The position numbers and the translations under genes were made by a program. Below are positions 1 to 8,911 of a stretch of DNA of 64,000 nucleotides, in pieces. The notes beneath the pieces are model-generated. The model did not search any database and was not told where the DNA came from. It saw nothing but the letters and a program-made list of their open reading frames with translations. Positions within the stretch are counted from its first letter, which is position 1, and each line of letters opens with the position of its first letter. This DNA comes from Larkinella humicola (GTDB lineage Bacteria; Bacteroidota; Bacteroidia; Cytophagales; Spirosomataceae), in contig NZ_VTWS01000001.1 in the NCBI RefSeq assembly GCF_008727875.1, forward strand, positions 1,178,001 through 1,242,000, written 5' to 3'.

Positions 1-1160
1 CGCTGGGCAGCAACCGCTTCGCCGAATTTGCGGATGCCCCCACCCTTCTCCGTACCTGGCGGGAAATGGTGCAAGGGGCTGGCATCAAACAAATCCGGGG
101 TTCAGTCATTGGCGACGCCACGGTTATTCAGTCGCTTCCCGTACCCAACACCTGGGTGTGGGGCGACATCGGTAACTACTATGGGGCTGGCCTCTCCGGT
201 CTGAACTTCAACGAGAACTTGTACCGGGCGGTTTTTAAACCCGCCAAAACCGTGGGACAACCCGCCGGACTTCTGCGTACGGAACCCGCTACCCCTTTTC
301 TCCAGCTTCAGAACAACGTTCGGACCGGCCCCGCAGGCTCGGGCGACGAAGTGATTATCTACAACGCTCCGCCTTCATCCCAGGTTTTTCTGGAGGGTAC
401 TGTGCCGACGGGGGTCAACGAGTTTGGCGTGAAAGGCTCCCTGCCCGATCCGGCTTTTTTTACGGCTTTCTCCCTGCATGATCAGTTGACCCGAGCCGGT
501 ATTTTCGTCAATAGCCTGCCTCAATCCATCGGCCCCGGCCGAATTGGAGCGCCGGTCGCAGCCGGAACGCCACCGATCACCCCCGTAGCCAAGCGCCACC
601 CCTTGCACCTCCATACGTCGGTACCGCTCTCCGAAATTGCCCGACTCACCAACCACCAGAGCATCAATCTGTACGCGGAATCGCTGCTGATTCTGGCGGG
701 CAACGCGCTGGCGAAAACCCCCGTAAACACGGAACAGGCGGTTCAGCAACTGACCCGGTTCTGGCAGAGCAAGGGCGTCGACCTGAGCGGTTTTCGACCC
801 AAAGACGGCAGCGGGTTGTCGCCGGTTGGGGCACTTACGGCGGCTAACCTTTCCGGGATTCTGGCAGCCATGTCGAAGGAAAAAAGTTTTCTTCCGTTCT
901 ACGACAGCATTCCGGTGGTGGGCGAATCGGGAACGGTCAAAAGCCTGGCACGCGGCACGTCGGCCGTCGGGAACGTACGGGCCAAGAGCGGAACGATCGA
1001 GGGAGTACGGGCCTATGCCGGGTATGCCACCTCCGCCGACGGTGAACTCCTGAGTTTTACCATTCTGGTGAACAAATACAATCCCGGTTCTCTGAAGGGC
1101 GTCATGGGGTACCTGGAGCAGATCATGGCCCAGTTGACCACCCTGAAAGTCAATGAATAA
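1..1160 (+). CDS. dacB: D-alanyl-D-alanine carboxypeptidase/endopeptidase, PBP4 (DacB) family, 5' truncated by window
   Basis: The reading frame is open from base 3 (no start seen), so the gene begins outside the window; an internal ATG at 66 is not the true start. Visible penicillin-binding motifs are SxN (S-I-N in NHQSINLYAES), a DGSGLSP segment typical of PBP4 proteins, and KSGT (VRAKSGTIEGV), the KTG-box equivalent. The catalytic SxxK must lie upstream. Family role: periplasmic cleavage of D-Ala-D-Ala ends and cross-links in peptidoglycan. A response regulator gene ends convergently 10 bp downstream. Family assignment is confident; substrate preference is not visible. Confidence 0.9.
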   Translation, partial: LGSNRFAEFADAPTLLRTWREMVQGAGIKQIRGSVIGDATVIQSLPVPNTWVWGDIGNYYGAGLSGLNFNENLYRAVFKPAKTVGQPAGLLRTEPATPFLQLQNNVRTGPAGSGDEVIIYNAPPSSQVFLEGTVPTGVNEFGVKGSLPDPAFFTAFSLHDQLTRAGIFVNSLPQSIGPGRIGAPVAAGTPPITPVAKRHPLHLHTSVPLSEIARLTNHQSINLYAESLLILAGNALAKTPVNTEQAVQQLTRFWQSKGVDLSGFRPKDGSGLSPVGALTAANLSGILAAMSKEKSFLPFYDSIPVVGESGTVKSLARGTSAVGNVRAKSGTIEGVRAYAGYATSADGELLSFTILVNKYNPGSLKGVMGYLEQIMAQLTTLKVNE

Positions 1161-1169
1161 CCCCTTTTT

Positions 1170-1625
1170 TTAATTCCGTCCGCTCACTTTGACAACAGTG
1201 AACCAGTAGTCACCGATCGTCTGCGTAATGTCCATCAGCGTTTTAAAAGAAGACGGCTTGGTAATGAAGCTGTTGGCCCCCCACAGGTAGGAATTGTCGA
1301 TGTCGACACCAGCGTCGGAAGTGGTCAGAATCACAACAGGAATATGCCGGAGTTCACGGTCCGATTTGATTTCCTGCAAAGCCTCGCGGCCATCTTTCCG
1401 CGGCATGTTCAAATCCAGCAAAATCAACTCCGGCAACGAATGATTTGACAACGCATACCGGCCCGACCGACGCAAAAATTCCATCAGCTCTTCCCCATCT
1501 TCCACAATAGTCATTTCGGTCACCGGAAACTGCTGGCGAAAGGCTTCCTGCGTTAAAAAACGGTCGTCTTCGTCGTCATCAGCCAACAGGATATGTACTG
1601 GTTTCGTGGGTTGTTGCATTGTCAT
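1170..1625 (-). CDS. Single-domain response regulator (CheY/Rcp1-like)
   Basis: A stand-alone receiver domain of 151 residues. The acidic cluster is at residues 16-18 (LLADDDED), the phospho-acceptor Asp is D71 (LILLDLNMPR), the switch Thr is about T101-102 and the conserved Lys is K123 (ITKPSS). No output domain follows, so it likely signals by protein contact, as Rcp1-type regulators do. I chose ATG at 1625; the frame is open to 1679 but that extension lies inside the kinase gene. It overlaps the 3' end of the histidine kinase gene by about 47 bp, so the two are translationally linked and almost certainly a cognate pair. Confidence 0.9.
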   Translation of the reverse strand: MTMQQPTKPVHILLADDDEDDRFLTQEAFRQQFPVTEMTIVEDGEELMEFLRRSGRYALSNHSLPELILLDLNMPRKDGREALQEIKSDRELRHIPVVILTTSDAGVDIDNSYLWGANSFITKPSSFKTLMDITQTIGDYWFTVVKVSGRN

Positions 1626-3069
1626 GAATAGACTGCGTCTGCTTTTCGGGTAATAGAATAATAAAGGTCGTGCCCACACCGGGCTGGCTTCGGGCTGTAA
1701 TCAGGCCCTTGTGATTGGTAACGATGCGCTTGCAAATGGCCAGCCCGATTCCGGTTCCTTCGTAGGTGCTTTTTCCGTGCAGGCGCTGGAAAATTTTAAA
1801 AATATGATCGATGTATTTTTCGTTAAACCCGATTCCATTGTCGGCAACCGTGATTTGATAATATTTTTTGCCGGGGATCAGTTCGGGGTATAGTTCACCA
1901 TCCACTTCGGTTCCCTGGATCGTAATGACCGGCGGTTTATCAGGTTGCGTAAACTTCAGCGCATTCGAAATCAGGTTCGAAAAAAGGTGGTCCATCTGAC
2001 TCTGCACGGCTTCGATCACCGCCAGTTTATCGATGTGAAAGGTGGCCTCCGCAGCTTTTATTTTCAGTTCCTGATCCGACAGAACACCCTGCACTACATC
2101 GGCCAGCCGCACCGTCCGAAACGGTTCTTTTTTGCTGGAGATCCGGGAGAAATTGAGCAGGTCCTTGATCATTTTCGACATCCGCTCCGCCGATTGCAGA
2201 ATCTTGTTCAGATACATCACCCCGTCCGGCGTCAACCCATCTTCGTGCCGGTCACGCAGCAAATAGCCAAACGACTGAATTTTCCGCAACGGTTCCTGCA
2301 TATCGTGTGAAGCCACAAAGGCAAACCGTTCCAGTTCTTCGTTCGAGATTTCCAGCAACTGAATTTTATCCTGCAGCTCATCCTCGTAAGCCCGCAGTTG
2401 ATCTTCCGTTTTCTGCCGGGTATTCAGCTCATTTTCAAGCAGGTTATACGATACAATGAGGGTTACGAACGTTAGAAGCGATAACGTAAAAATAATAATC
2501 AGCGTGTTGCGAAATGAATTTTCGGCGGCTTCAGAGTAGGTTTCAAACCGGGCCTGCTCGATTTCATTCATGGTTTTCAGCAACTGACGAACCCGATCCA
2601 TGCGGGATTTGCCCAATAGCATATACGTCCGCGCAATGGAAATCGGCAATCTTTTTTTAACGGCATCGACCTGCTGATACGCCGTGGCTATTTTGGTGTT
2701 GATTCGGATCGATAATGAATCGACATTCCGGAGTTGCTGCGGATTGTCTGCGACGAGTATGCGAATTTCGTTTAGTTCCGGCGTAAACTGAGGCACAGCC
2801 TCTTCAAATGCTTCGAGGTAAATTCCATCCCCGGAAGAAGCCAGATACCCTCTCTCACCGGTTTCGACGTCCGTAATGAGCGACAGTATTCGCCCCAGCC
2901 GGTTGGTAACCTGCTGGCTGTGTTCAATCCGGTCGCTGGCTTTCCGGTACTGGTTGTAACTGTACAAGGTGAGACCGAACCCCAATGCAATCAGCAGCAA
3001 GGCCGTACCGAAACCGAAGGTAATTCGTTTCCTCACGGCTTTGGGCAGAACAGCGCGTAAACCTTTCAT
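1579..3069 (-). CDS. CHASE3-domain sensor histidine kinase
   Basis: 496 residues: membrane segment about 16-38, extracytoplasmic helical CHASE3-type sensor about 40-180, second membrane segment about 188-210, coiled coil 215-245, then HisKA with phospho-acceptor H255 (ASHDMQEPLRK) and HATPase_c with the N-box (NLISNALKF, about 365-373), DNGIGF (410-415) and GTGIGLAI (439-446). Family knowledge: such kinases are common in Bacteroidota and resemble phytochrome-type kinases paired with single-domain receivers. It is the first gene of a two-gene operon with the downstream receiver protein. The signal is unknown. The region upstream to hslV is filled by a palindromic repeat. Confidence 0.92.
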   Translation of the reverse strand: MKGLRAVLPKAVRKRITFGFGTALLLIALGFGLTLYSYNQYRKASDRIEHSQQVTNRLGRILSLITDVETGERGYLASSGDGIYLEAFEEAVPQFTPELNEIRILVADNPQQLRNVDSLSIRINTKIATAYQQVDAVKKRLPISIARTYMLLGKSRMDRVRQLLKTMNEIEQARFETYSEAAENSFRNTLIIIFTLSLLTFVTLIVSYNLLENELNTRQKTEDQLRAYEDELQDKIQLLEISNEELERFAFVASHDMQEPLRKIQSFGYLLRDRHEDGLTPDGVMYLNKILQSAERMSKMIKDLLNFSRISSKKEPFRTVRLADVVQGVLSDQELKIKAAEATFHIDKLAVIEAVQSQMDHLFSNLISNALKFTQPDKPPVITIQGTEVDGELYPELIPGKKYYQITVADNGIGFNEKYIDHIFKIFQRLHGKSTYEGTGIGLAICKRIVTNHKGLITARSQPGVGTTFIILLPEKQTQSIHDNATTHETSTYPVG

Positions 3070-3086
3070 AAACAGTTAGTCTGTTA

Positions 3087-3206
3087 ACGGTTTACGGTTT
3101 TCAGTTTACGGTCTACGAGTTACGGTCTGCGGCTGGTGGACGCAAGCCTTTTTTGAGTGCGTCAGCCAACCGTAAACCGTAAACCATACCCCGTAAACCT
3201 AAACCA
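3087..3206. repeat. GTTTACGG-type imperfect inverted repeat, copy 1
   Basis: Between the kinase and hslV genes, tracts of GGTTTACGG/CAGTTTACGG on the left are answered by CCGTAAACCGTAAACC on the right, around a middle containing GCGTCAGCCAACC. The same vocabulary recurs at 3758-3847, 7434-7511 and 9675-9755. A transcript would form a long imperfect hairpin; a terminator or mRNA-stability role is possible but unproven. Confidence 0.7.
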
Positions 3207-3211
3207 GGTAG

Positions 3212-3751
3212 TTACCGAATCGTTTCAACCACCAGATTGTGGTTGGTGTAAATGCAAATATCAGCCGCAATGTGCAGGCTTTCCCGAACCATTTCTTCCG
3301 CCGTCAATTGGGATGCGTGCTTTTTCAAGGCGATGGCGGCCGACTGGGCATACATGCTGCCGGAGCCAATGGCGGCAATCTGGTTATCCGGTTCCAGCAC
3401 ATCGCCGGTTCCGGAAATAACCAGCAGGTCGTCTTTGGATGCCACGATCAGCATGGCTTCCAATTTCCGCAAATACCGGTCGGTTCGCCAGTCCTTGGCC
3501 AGTTCGATGGCCGCCCGTTTCAGGTTGCCACCGTAGGCATTGAGTTTTTCTTCAAATCGTTCGATCAACGTAAAGGCATCGGCGGTGGAGCCGGCAAAAC
3601 CGGCCAGCACCTTGCCGTTCATCAGGCTGCGTACTTTTCGAACGTTACTTTTGGCAATGGTATTGCCCATCGTGGCCTGGCCGTCGGCTCCGAGCGCAAT
3701 CTCGCCATTGTGCAGAATGCCAATGACGGTTGTAGCGTGTATTTTTTGCAT
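3212..3751 (-). CDS. hslV: ATP-dependent protease peptidase subunit HslV (ClpQ)
   Basis: 179 residues, matching HslV along its length: GDGQAT-like [42 protein letters not shown] and a C-terminal DICIYTNH segment. HslV is the N-terminal-threonine peptidase of the HslUV protease; here the catalytic Thr would be exposed by trimming a short leader (MQKIHA before TTVIGI), longer than the single Met seen in E. coli. The HslU ATPase partner is not adjacent. Both sides are flanked by palindromic repeats of the GTTTACGG family. Confidence 0.96.
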   Translation of the reverse strand: MQKIHATTVIGILHNGEIALGADGQATMGNTIAKSNVRKVRSLMNGKVLAGFAGSTADAFTLIERFEEKLNAYGGNLKRAAIELAKDWRTDRYLRKLEAMLIVASKDDLLVISGTGDVLEPDNQIAAIGSGSMYAQSAAIALKKHASQLTAEEMVRESLHIAADICIYTNHNLVVETIR

Positions 3752-3757
3752 TCGATT

Positions 3758-3847
3758 TTTTCAGTTTATGGCTTATGGTTTACAGTTTATGGAGTCTAGT
3801 CGGGAAAGGATGCCTAAACCATAAACCGTAAACTGTAAACCATAAAC
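3758..3847. repeat. GTTTATGG/GTTTACGG-type imperfect inverted repeat, copy 2
   Basis: Left arm contains GTTTATGG, GGTTTACAG and TTTATGG; right arm contains CCATAAACCGTAAACTG and TAAACCATAAAC, the near reverse complement. It fills the gap between the hslV start and the end of the pyruvate dehydrogenase E2 gene. A variant (T for C) of the copies at 3087, 7434 and 9675. Confidence 0.7.
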
Positions 3848-3852
3848 CCATT

Positions 3853-5526
3853 TTACACCAGCATCCCGAACGGATTTTCCAGCAGGCCTTTGAACGTCTG
3901 AAGGAACGACGCGCCCGTTGCGCCATCGACAGAACGGTGGTCACACGACAGGGTCACTTTCATGACATTGGTGGGCTTGGCCACTTCTCCTTCAAATTTG
4001 ACGGTTTGTTTGATCGAGCCAATCGCCAGAATACAGGAATCGGGCGGGTTGATGATGGCCGTAAATTCGTCGATGCCGAACATTCCCAGGTTGGAAATCG
4101 AGAATGTGCTGCCTTCCCAGTCTTTCGGCTGGAGTTTCTTATCTTTTGCCTTGCCGGCCAGGTCTTTCACCTCAGCGGCAATGGTCGACAGCGTTTTCTG
4201 ATCCGCGTTGCGAATCACCGGTACCAGCAACCCTTCATCGACGGCCACTGCAACGCCAATGTTGACGTACGAATACCGCCGGATTTTGTCGCCTAACCAC
4301 GAGGAGTTCACCGCCGGGTGTTTTTTCAGCGCCAGGGCTGCAGCTTTCAACACAAAATCGTTGAACGACACTTTCACCGCGCTCACCTCGTTGACTTTGC
4401 CGCGCAGATCCATCGCCTTGTCCATGTTGATTTCCATGGTCAGGTAGAAATGCGGAGCGGAAAACAGGCTTTCCGACAACCGGCGGGCAATGGTTTTCCG
4501 CATTTGGCTCAACGGAATGTCTTCGTAACCGCCTTCCTGAGCGGCTGGGGCAGTTTGCGCAACGGGAGCGGGAGCAGCCGGTTTGGCGGCTGGGGCCGGA
4601 GCTGGCGGTGCCGATGCCGGTTGAGCGGCAGGCTGGAAGGTTTCAACGTCGCGTTTGACAATGCGTCCGTCGGGACCAGAACCCTGCACCTGTGCCAGAT
4701 CAACGCCTTTTTCTTTGGCAATGGTCTTGGCCAGCGGAGAAGCCAGTACCCGGCTATCGTGTCCGTTGCCGGTCAATGCTTCGGCAGGAGCAGCCGCCGG
4801 TTGGGTTTCGGCTTTGGGAGCTTCCGGTTCCGGAGCAGCCGCAGCGGGTTGTCCACCACCTTGCAGCAGGGCCTGAAAATCGGCACCTTTTTCGCCAACG
4901 ACCGCAATTACATCATCGACGGCCACTGCCGTTCCTTCCTTCGCACCAATGTACAACAGGGTTCCTTCCTCGTAGGCTTCCAGATCCATCGTTGCCTTGT
5001 CGGTTTCGACTTCGGCCAGCACATCGCCCGATTTCACGGTATCACCTTCTTTTTTATGCCAGGCCACAATGGTCCCTTCGGTCATCGTATCGCTCATCTT
5101 CGGCATCCGGATGATCGATGCATTGATGTTGGCGGCCGGAGCCGCAGGTGCCGGGGCTTTGGCAGCCGGTTGTTGCGTTCCGTTGGAAGCGGGCGCGGGT
5201 GCGGGTTTTTCGGCGGGAGCTTCAGGCTTCGGTTCCGCAGAACCGTTCGAGGAGCCATTACCATCCAGCAAGCCCTTGAAATCTTCACCGGCTTTTCCTA
5301 CCACGGCCAGAATGCCATCGATTGGTACGGACTGGCCTTTTTCAACGCCAATGTATAACAACGTCCCTTCGTCGTAAGCCTCCAGATCCATCGTCGCCTT
5401 ATCGGTTTCGACCTCGGCCAGCACGTCGCCCGACTTGACGGTGTCGCCTACTTTCTTATGCCATTCAGCGATGACACCTTCGGTCATGGTGTCGCTCATC
5501 TTGGGCATTCGGATTAATTCTGCCAT
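3853..5526 (-). CDS. Pyruvate dehydrogenase complex E2, dihydrolipoamide acetyltransferase, two lipoyl domains
   Basis: 557 residues with the classical modular order: lipoyl domain 1 (lipoyl Lys K43 in ETDKATMDLEAY), Ala/Pro linker, lipoyl domain 2 (K177 in the same motif), linker, E3-binding domain about 260-297 (SPLAKTIAKEKGVDL...GPDGRIVKRDVE), linker and acetyltransferase domain with the active-site HRSVDG motif (H530, D534) near the C-terminus. It moves acetyl groups to CoA in the cytoplasm. The catalytic domain resembles eukaryotic/mitochondrial-type PDH E2 as usual in Bacteroidota. E1 and E3 genes are not adjacent. The two lipoyl domains are near-identical at protein level. Confidence 0.95.
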   Translation of the reverse strand: MAELIRMPKMSDTMTEGVIAEWHKKVGDTVKSGDVLAEVETDKATMDLEAYDEGTLLYIGVEKGQSVPIDGILAVVGKAGEDFKGLLDGNGSSNGSAEPKPEAPAEKPAPAPASNGTQQPAAKAPAPAAPAANINASIIRMPKMSDTMTEGTIVAWHKKEGDTVKSGDVLAEVETDKATMDLEAYEEGTLLYIGAKEGTAVAVDDVIAVVGEKGADFQALLQGGGQPAAAAPEPEAPKAETQPAAAPAEALTGNGHDSRVLASPLAKTIAKEKGVDLAQVQGSGPDGRIVKRDVETFQPAAQPASAPPAPAPAAKPAAPAPVAQTAPAAQEGGYEDIPLSQMRKTIARRLSESLFSAPHFYLTMEINMDKAMDLRGKVNEVSAVKVSFNDFVLKAAALALKKHPAVNSSWLGDKIRRYSYVNIGVAVAVDEGLLVPVIRNADQKTLSTIAAEVKDLAGKAKDKKLQPKDWEGSTFSISNLGMFGIDEFTAIINPPDSCILAIGSIKQTVKFEGEVAKPTNVMKVTLSCDHRSVDGATGASFLQTFKGLLENPFGMLV

Positions 5527-5690
5527 ATGCGGTTTTGTGCAAGTATATCAGTAGTTCTGCTTCGAGTGTTCAAAATTAGAAGAAAGCGGGGAAAGTTGGT
5601 TAATCTAAGGCGAAGTTTCCACTTATCCACTTTGATTTGCAAATTGCCGCCAAATAATGGTTCATCCCGACTTTTCCGGTTATCCTCCCT

Positions 5691-7427
5691 ATGAATCGCA
5701 GGAATTTCATTGAAACGGTTGCCGTTGGCGGTCTTGCGGCTGCCACTTCATCTTCTTTTTCCCCTTCAACTCCGGTCCAGACGCCAGCAGGCTGGTCTGC
5801 ACCGGCTAAACGTAGTAACGAATTTTCGGCCGATGTAGTTGTAGCCGGTGGCGGATTAGGCGGCTGTGCGGCCGCTTTGGCAGCTCTTCGAAACCATTTA
5901 CGGGTTATTCTGACGGAAGAAACCGATTGGATTGGCGGCCAGATTTCGCAGCAGGGCGTGCCACCCGATGAGCATCAGTGGATCGAAACCCACGGGGCCA
6001 CGCAGCTTTACCGGACCTTCCGCACCGCCGTTCGTGACTATTACATCCGGAATTACCCGCTGACCGACGAAGCCAGAAACCGCAAACACCTCAACCCGGG
6101 CGATGGAGCAGTTTCGCGGCTGTGTCACGAACCCCGGGTGGCCGTGGCGGTTTTGCAGGACATGCTGGCACCCTACCAGAGCTCCCAGCAGTTGATCGTG
6201 TTGCTGGAACACAAAATCACGGGGGCTGACACGTCCGGCGACCGGGTTCGGGCCTTGAAAGCGCTTAGTTACCGCAGCGGAAAAGAAGTGGTGCTGACGG
6301 CTCCGTATTTCGTCGACGCCACGGAACTGGGTGATTTGCTGCCGCTGACCGGCACCGAATTTGTTACCGGTACGGAGTCGAAAAAAGAAACCGGCGAATT
6401 ACATGCGCCCGAAAAAGCCGACCCGAATAACCAGCAGTCCTTTACGGTTTGTTTTGCGATGGATTATGTTCCCGAGATCAATCAAAAGAAAACGGAACAT
6501 CGGATCGAAAAACCCAAAGACTACGCTTTCTGGCAGAAGCTGGTTCCGAAACTAACGCCCGCCTGGTCGGGCAAATTGCTGGACCTCTCCTACTCGAACC
6601 CCTCGACGCTGGAACCGAAAAAGCTGGGTTTTCACCCGGAAGGCATTGCAACCGGCTCGGCGCTGAATCTGTGGAATTACCGTCGGCTGATCAACAAAAA
6701 CAATTTCAAATCGGGTACTTATCTCAGTGATATCACGGTGGTCAACTGGCCGCAGAACGATTATTTTCTGGGTAATCTGGTGGGCGTCAGCGAGAAGGAA
6801 TTCAAAAAGCACGTTGATGGTGGCAAGCAGCTTAGCCTTTCGCTTTTCTACTGGCTCCAGACCGAAGCGCCCCGGCCCGACGGTGGTCAGGGATGGCCCG
6901 GTTTGCGGCTTCGTCCCGACATCATGGGCACGGAAGACGGCATGGCGAAATATCCGTACGTCCGGGAATCGCGCCGGATCAAAGCGGTTTTCACCGTGTT
7001 GGAAGAACACGTCGGCGCGGCCAACCGGGCGTTGATTACCGGACAAAAAACCGGCAACACGGCGGCAGAATTTTACGACAGCGTAGGCACCGGCTATTAC
7101 CACATCGATTTACACCCCAGTAGCCGGGGCAACAATTACATCGATTTTGGTTCGCTGCCGTTTCAAATTCCCTTGGGTGCCCTACTTCCCCAACGGATGG
7201 AAAACCTGCTACCGGCCAATAAAAACATCGGGACGACGCACATCACCAACGGTTGCTACCGGCTGCATCCGGTGGAATGGAGCATTGGCGAAGCTGTCGG
7301 CCAACTGGTTGCTTTCTCGCACCGTAAAAACGTGATTCCCCGCGCGGTCCGGGCGCAAAAACCGCTGCTGGAAGAGTTTCAGAAGCAGGTGAGAAGTCAG
7401 GGGATCGAGACAGACTGGCCGAAATAA
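5691..7427 (+). CDS. Tat-exported FAD-dependent oxidoreductase
   Basis: 578 residues. The N-terminus NRRNFIETVAVGGLAAATSS is a twin-arginine signal. The dinucleotide-binding motif VVVAGGGLGGCAAALAAL lies near residue 47, followed by EETDWIGGQISQQGVPPDEH, typical of the 'FAD dependent oxidoreductase' family (PF12831-type) found near carbohydrate or xanthan lyase genes in Bacteroidota. The C-terminal NIGTTHITNGCYRLHPVEWSIGEA segment is also typical. A periplasmic oxidation of a carbohydrate-derived substrate is the family-based guess; the substrate is unknown. A palindromic repeat follows directly. Confidence 0.85.
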   Translation: MNRRNFIETVAVGGLAAATSSSFSPSTPVQTPAGWSAPAKRSNEFSADVVVAGGGLGGCAAALAALRNHLRVILTEETDWIGGQISQQGVPPDEHQWIETHGATQLYRTFRTAVRDYYIRNYPLTDEARNRKHLNPGDGAVSRLCHEPRVAVAVLQDMLAPYQSSQQLIVLLEHKITGADTSGDRVRALKALSYRSGKEVVLTAPYFVDATELGDLLPLTGTEFVTGTESKKETGELHAPEKADPNNQQSFTVCFAMDYVPEINQKKTEHRIEKPKDYAFWQKLVPKLTPAWSGKLLDLSYSNPSTLEPKKLGFHPEGIATGSALNLWNYRRLINKNNFKSGTYLSDITVVNWPQNDYFLGNLVGVSEKEFKKHVDGGKQLSLSLFYWLQTEAPRPDGGQGWPGLRLRPDIMGTEDGMAKYPYVRESRRIKAVFTVLEEHVGAANRALITGQKTGNTAAEFYDSVGTGYYHIDLHPSSRGNNYIDFGSLPFQIPLGALLPQRMENLLPANKNIGTTHITNGCYRLHPVEWSIGEAVGQLVAFSHRKNVIPRAVRAQKPLLEEFQKQVRSQGIETDWPK

Positions 7428-7433
7428 TTTGAC

Positions 7434-7511
7434 GGTTTTCGGTTTTCAGTTTACGGTGGATGACGGATTCGTCTTCTTGCGTCAGCCACCGTAAACTGAA
7501 AACCGAAAACC
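7434..7511. repeat. GTTTACGG-type inverted repeat, copy 3, perfect 26-bp arms
   Basis: Arms 7434-7459 (GGTTTTCGGTTTTCAGTTTA... ) and 7486-7511 are exact reverse complements, 26 bp each, around a 26-nt centre containing TGACG...GCGTCAG. It sits between two co-directional plus-strand genes and could stop or attenuate transcription; there is no clear U-tract. Confidence 0.85.
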
Positions 7512-7528
7512 ATAAACCCTTCAAAATC

Positions 7529-8020
7529 ATGAGTAAGGAAAAATTCGAAACGTCGAAAGAAACCGGTGTTCATCACCAGCTTGGTTTATTAACCGGCGAA
7601 TGGGAAGGCATGACCAAAACCTGGTTTGAAGCCGATCAACTGGCGGACGAGTCATCCATGCAGGGCACCATTCGACCGGTTCTGGACGGACGGTTTATAC
7701 TCCACGAATACCAGGGCAGTTTGAGTGGCGAACCGTTCGAAGGCATTGCGATATACGGATATGACCTTGGCAGCGGGAAATTTCAGAGCGCCTGGGTCGA
7801 TAGCTTCCACATGGGAACGGCAATCATGTTCTCCCAGGCCGAAAAAACCGGTTCAACTGTCAACGTTTTGGGGGGCTACGGTGCCGAAGGGCAGCAATGG
7901 GGCTGGCGAACCGAAATTGAAGGGATCAATCCCGATCAAATCGTGATCACCGCGTATAACATCTCTCCGGAGGGCGAAGAAGCCAAAGCGACGGAAACGA
8001 TGTATTTTCGAAAAAAGTAA
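7529..8020 (+). CDS. DUF1579 family protein
   Basis: 163 residues starting at ATG 7529 (MSKEKFETSKETG); the upstream open extension runs through the palindromic repeat and is rejected. The sequence HHQLGLLTGEWEGMTKTWFE, PVLDGRFILHEYQGSLSGEPFEGIAIYGYDLGSGKFQSAWVDS matches DUF1579 proteins, small single-domain beta-rich proteins of unknown function. No signal peptide. It ends directly against the convergent MpaB-like gene with no spacer. Confidence 0.85.
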   Translation: MSKEKFETSKETGVHHQLGLLTGEWEGMTKTWFEADQLADESSMQGTIRPVLDGRFILHEYQGSLSGEPFEGIAIYGYDLGSGKFQSAWVDSFHMGTAIMFSQAEKTGSTVNVLGGYGAEGQQWGWRTEIEGINPDQIVITAYNISPEGEEAKATETMYFRKK

Positions 8021-8791
8021 TTACACCGGCACCTTTTCCCGATCCAGCTCCCGCACCTGCTTCAGATAGGCCGGGGGCAGCAAAATCCGTTGGGTGACCG
8101 ACCGCAACTGCAGTCGTTCCAGAACCTTGTAAAGCCACAGCATCGAAGCCAGGACCGGCCGATCCGGTAAGGGGAGTCGTTCATGAACCGGTTTGGGAAC
8201 CAGCAACGATTGTGCCTGCAACAACAGGCCGTACCGCCAGTTGCCCAACTCCTCCCGATACCGTTCAAAAAGTTTATCCGTAAACGGGCTATGCGCCAGA
8301 TCCCGGTCCAGATGAAGCTGCCGGTCAAGTTGCCAGTCGGCATAATTTTGTGGAATTTCCGGAACGCCCATGCCCTCGCCCACGCGGAGAAAGGTATCGA
8401 ACAGTTCCTCGCGTTCCGGGTTGGTCAGCGGGCGGTGCAGGAGTTGAAAAGCCCGTTCGGAATAGTCGATCAGCATATACAGGACGTCGCGGTAGGCCCA
8501 GTCCGGAATTTGGTAGCCCCGGCTTTTTTCGACGCCCCCGTGAATCGCCCGCATCCGGTTGATGGCCGCCACAGCTCTTTCATTCGGCATGAACACAATT
8601 TCCTGGGCATATTTAACCGTTGAAAATAACCGGCCAATCGGATCAGCGGGCAGTTTTCCGGTATAAAACAGCCAGTCGACCGCCCGGTTGAGGGCAAATT
8701 CAGCAGCTCCACCCGCAAAAATGAGCAGGATTACATCGGCATCTCCCCAGATTTTTCGAACAATCGAATCTTCACGAACAAAGTAGCGCAT
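8021..8791 (-). CDS. Oxygenase MpaB family / DUF2236 protein
   Basis: 256 residues. The start VREDSIVRKIWGDADVILLIFAGGAAEFALNRAV and the central RAIHGGVEKSRGYQIPDWAYRDVLYMLIDYSERAF match the DUF2236 domain shared by the fungal MpaB oxygenase and bacterial latex-clearing protein Lcp, which bind heme b. The HGGV histidine is the candidate conserved residue. No signal peptide. Stop codons of this gene and the convergent DUF1579 gene are adjacent. Heme binding and oxygenase activity are inferred from family only. Confidence 0.75.
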   Translation of the reverse strand: MRYFVREDSIVRKIWGDADVILLIFAGGAAEFALNRAVDWLFYTGKLPADPIGRLFSTVKYAQEIVFMPNERAVAAINRMRAIHGGVEKSRGYQIPDWAYRDVLYMLIDYSERAFQLLHRPLTNPEREELFDTFLRVGEGMGVPEIPQNYADWQLDRQLHLDRDLAHSPFTDKLFERYREELGNWRYGLLLQAQSLLVPKPVHERLPLPDRPVLASMLWLYKVLERLQLRSVTQRILLPPAYLKQVRELDREKVPV

Positions 8792-8852
8792 CAGTACAGT
8801 CAGCAGTCAGTTGGTTTCTACCCTGATAACGTATTTTTTCTAAAAAAATGCC

Positions 8853-8907
8853 TCACCCTGTCAGCGCCGGGCCACCGTTGTGGTCGCAGACCCTGACTGC
8901 GGTGGCA
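8853..8907. repeat. CACCCTGTCAG-type imperfect palindrome
   Basis: CACCCTGTCAGCGCCGGGCC...GGTCGCAGACCCTGACTGCGGTG forms an imperfect stem and shares the words CACCCTGTCAG and GGTCGCAGACCCTGAC with the element at 11611-11679. It lies between two minus-strand genes. Confidence 0.5.
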
Positions 8908-8911
8908 AAGC

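Noticed and set aside
3087-3847. CRISPR array from the GTTTACGG repeats
   Set aside because: Repeats are inverted, irregular in spacing and without unique spacers; no cas genes.
4318-5358. Plus-strand ORF opposite pyruvate dehydrogenase E2
   Set aside because: Antisense shadow of Ala/Pro-rich linkers; no homology pattern.
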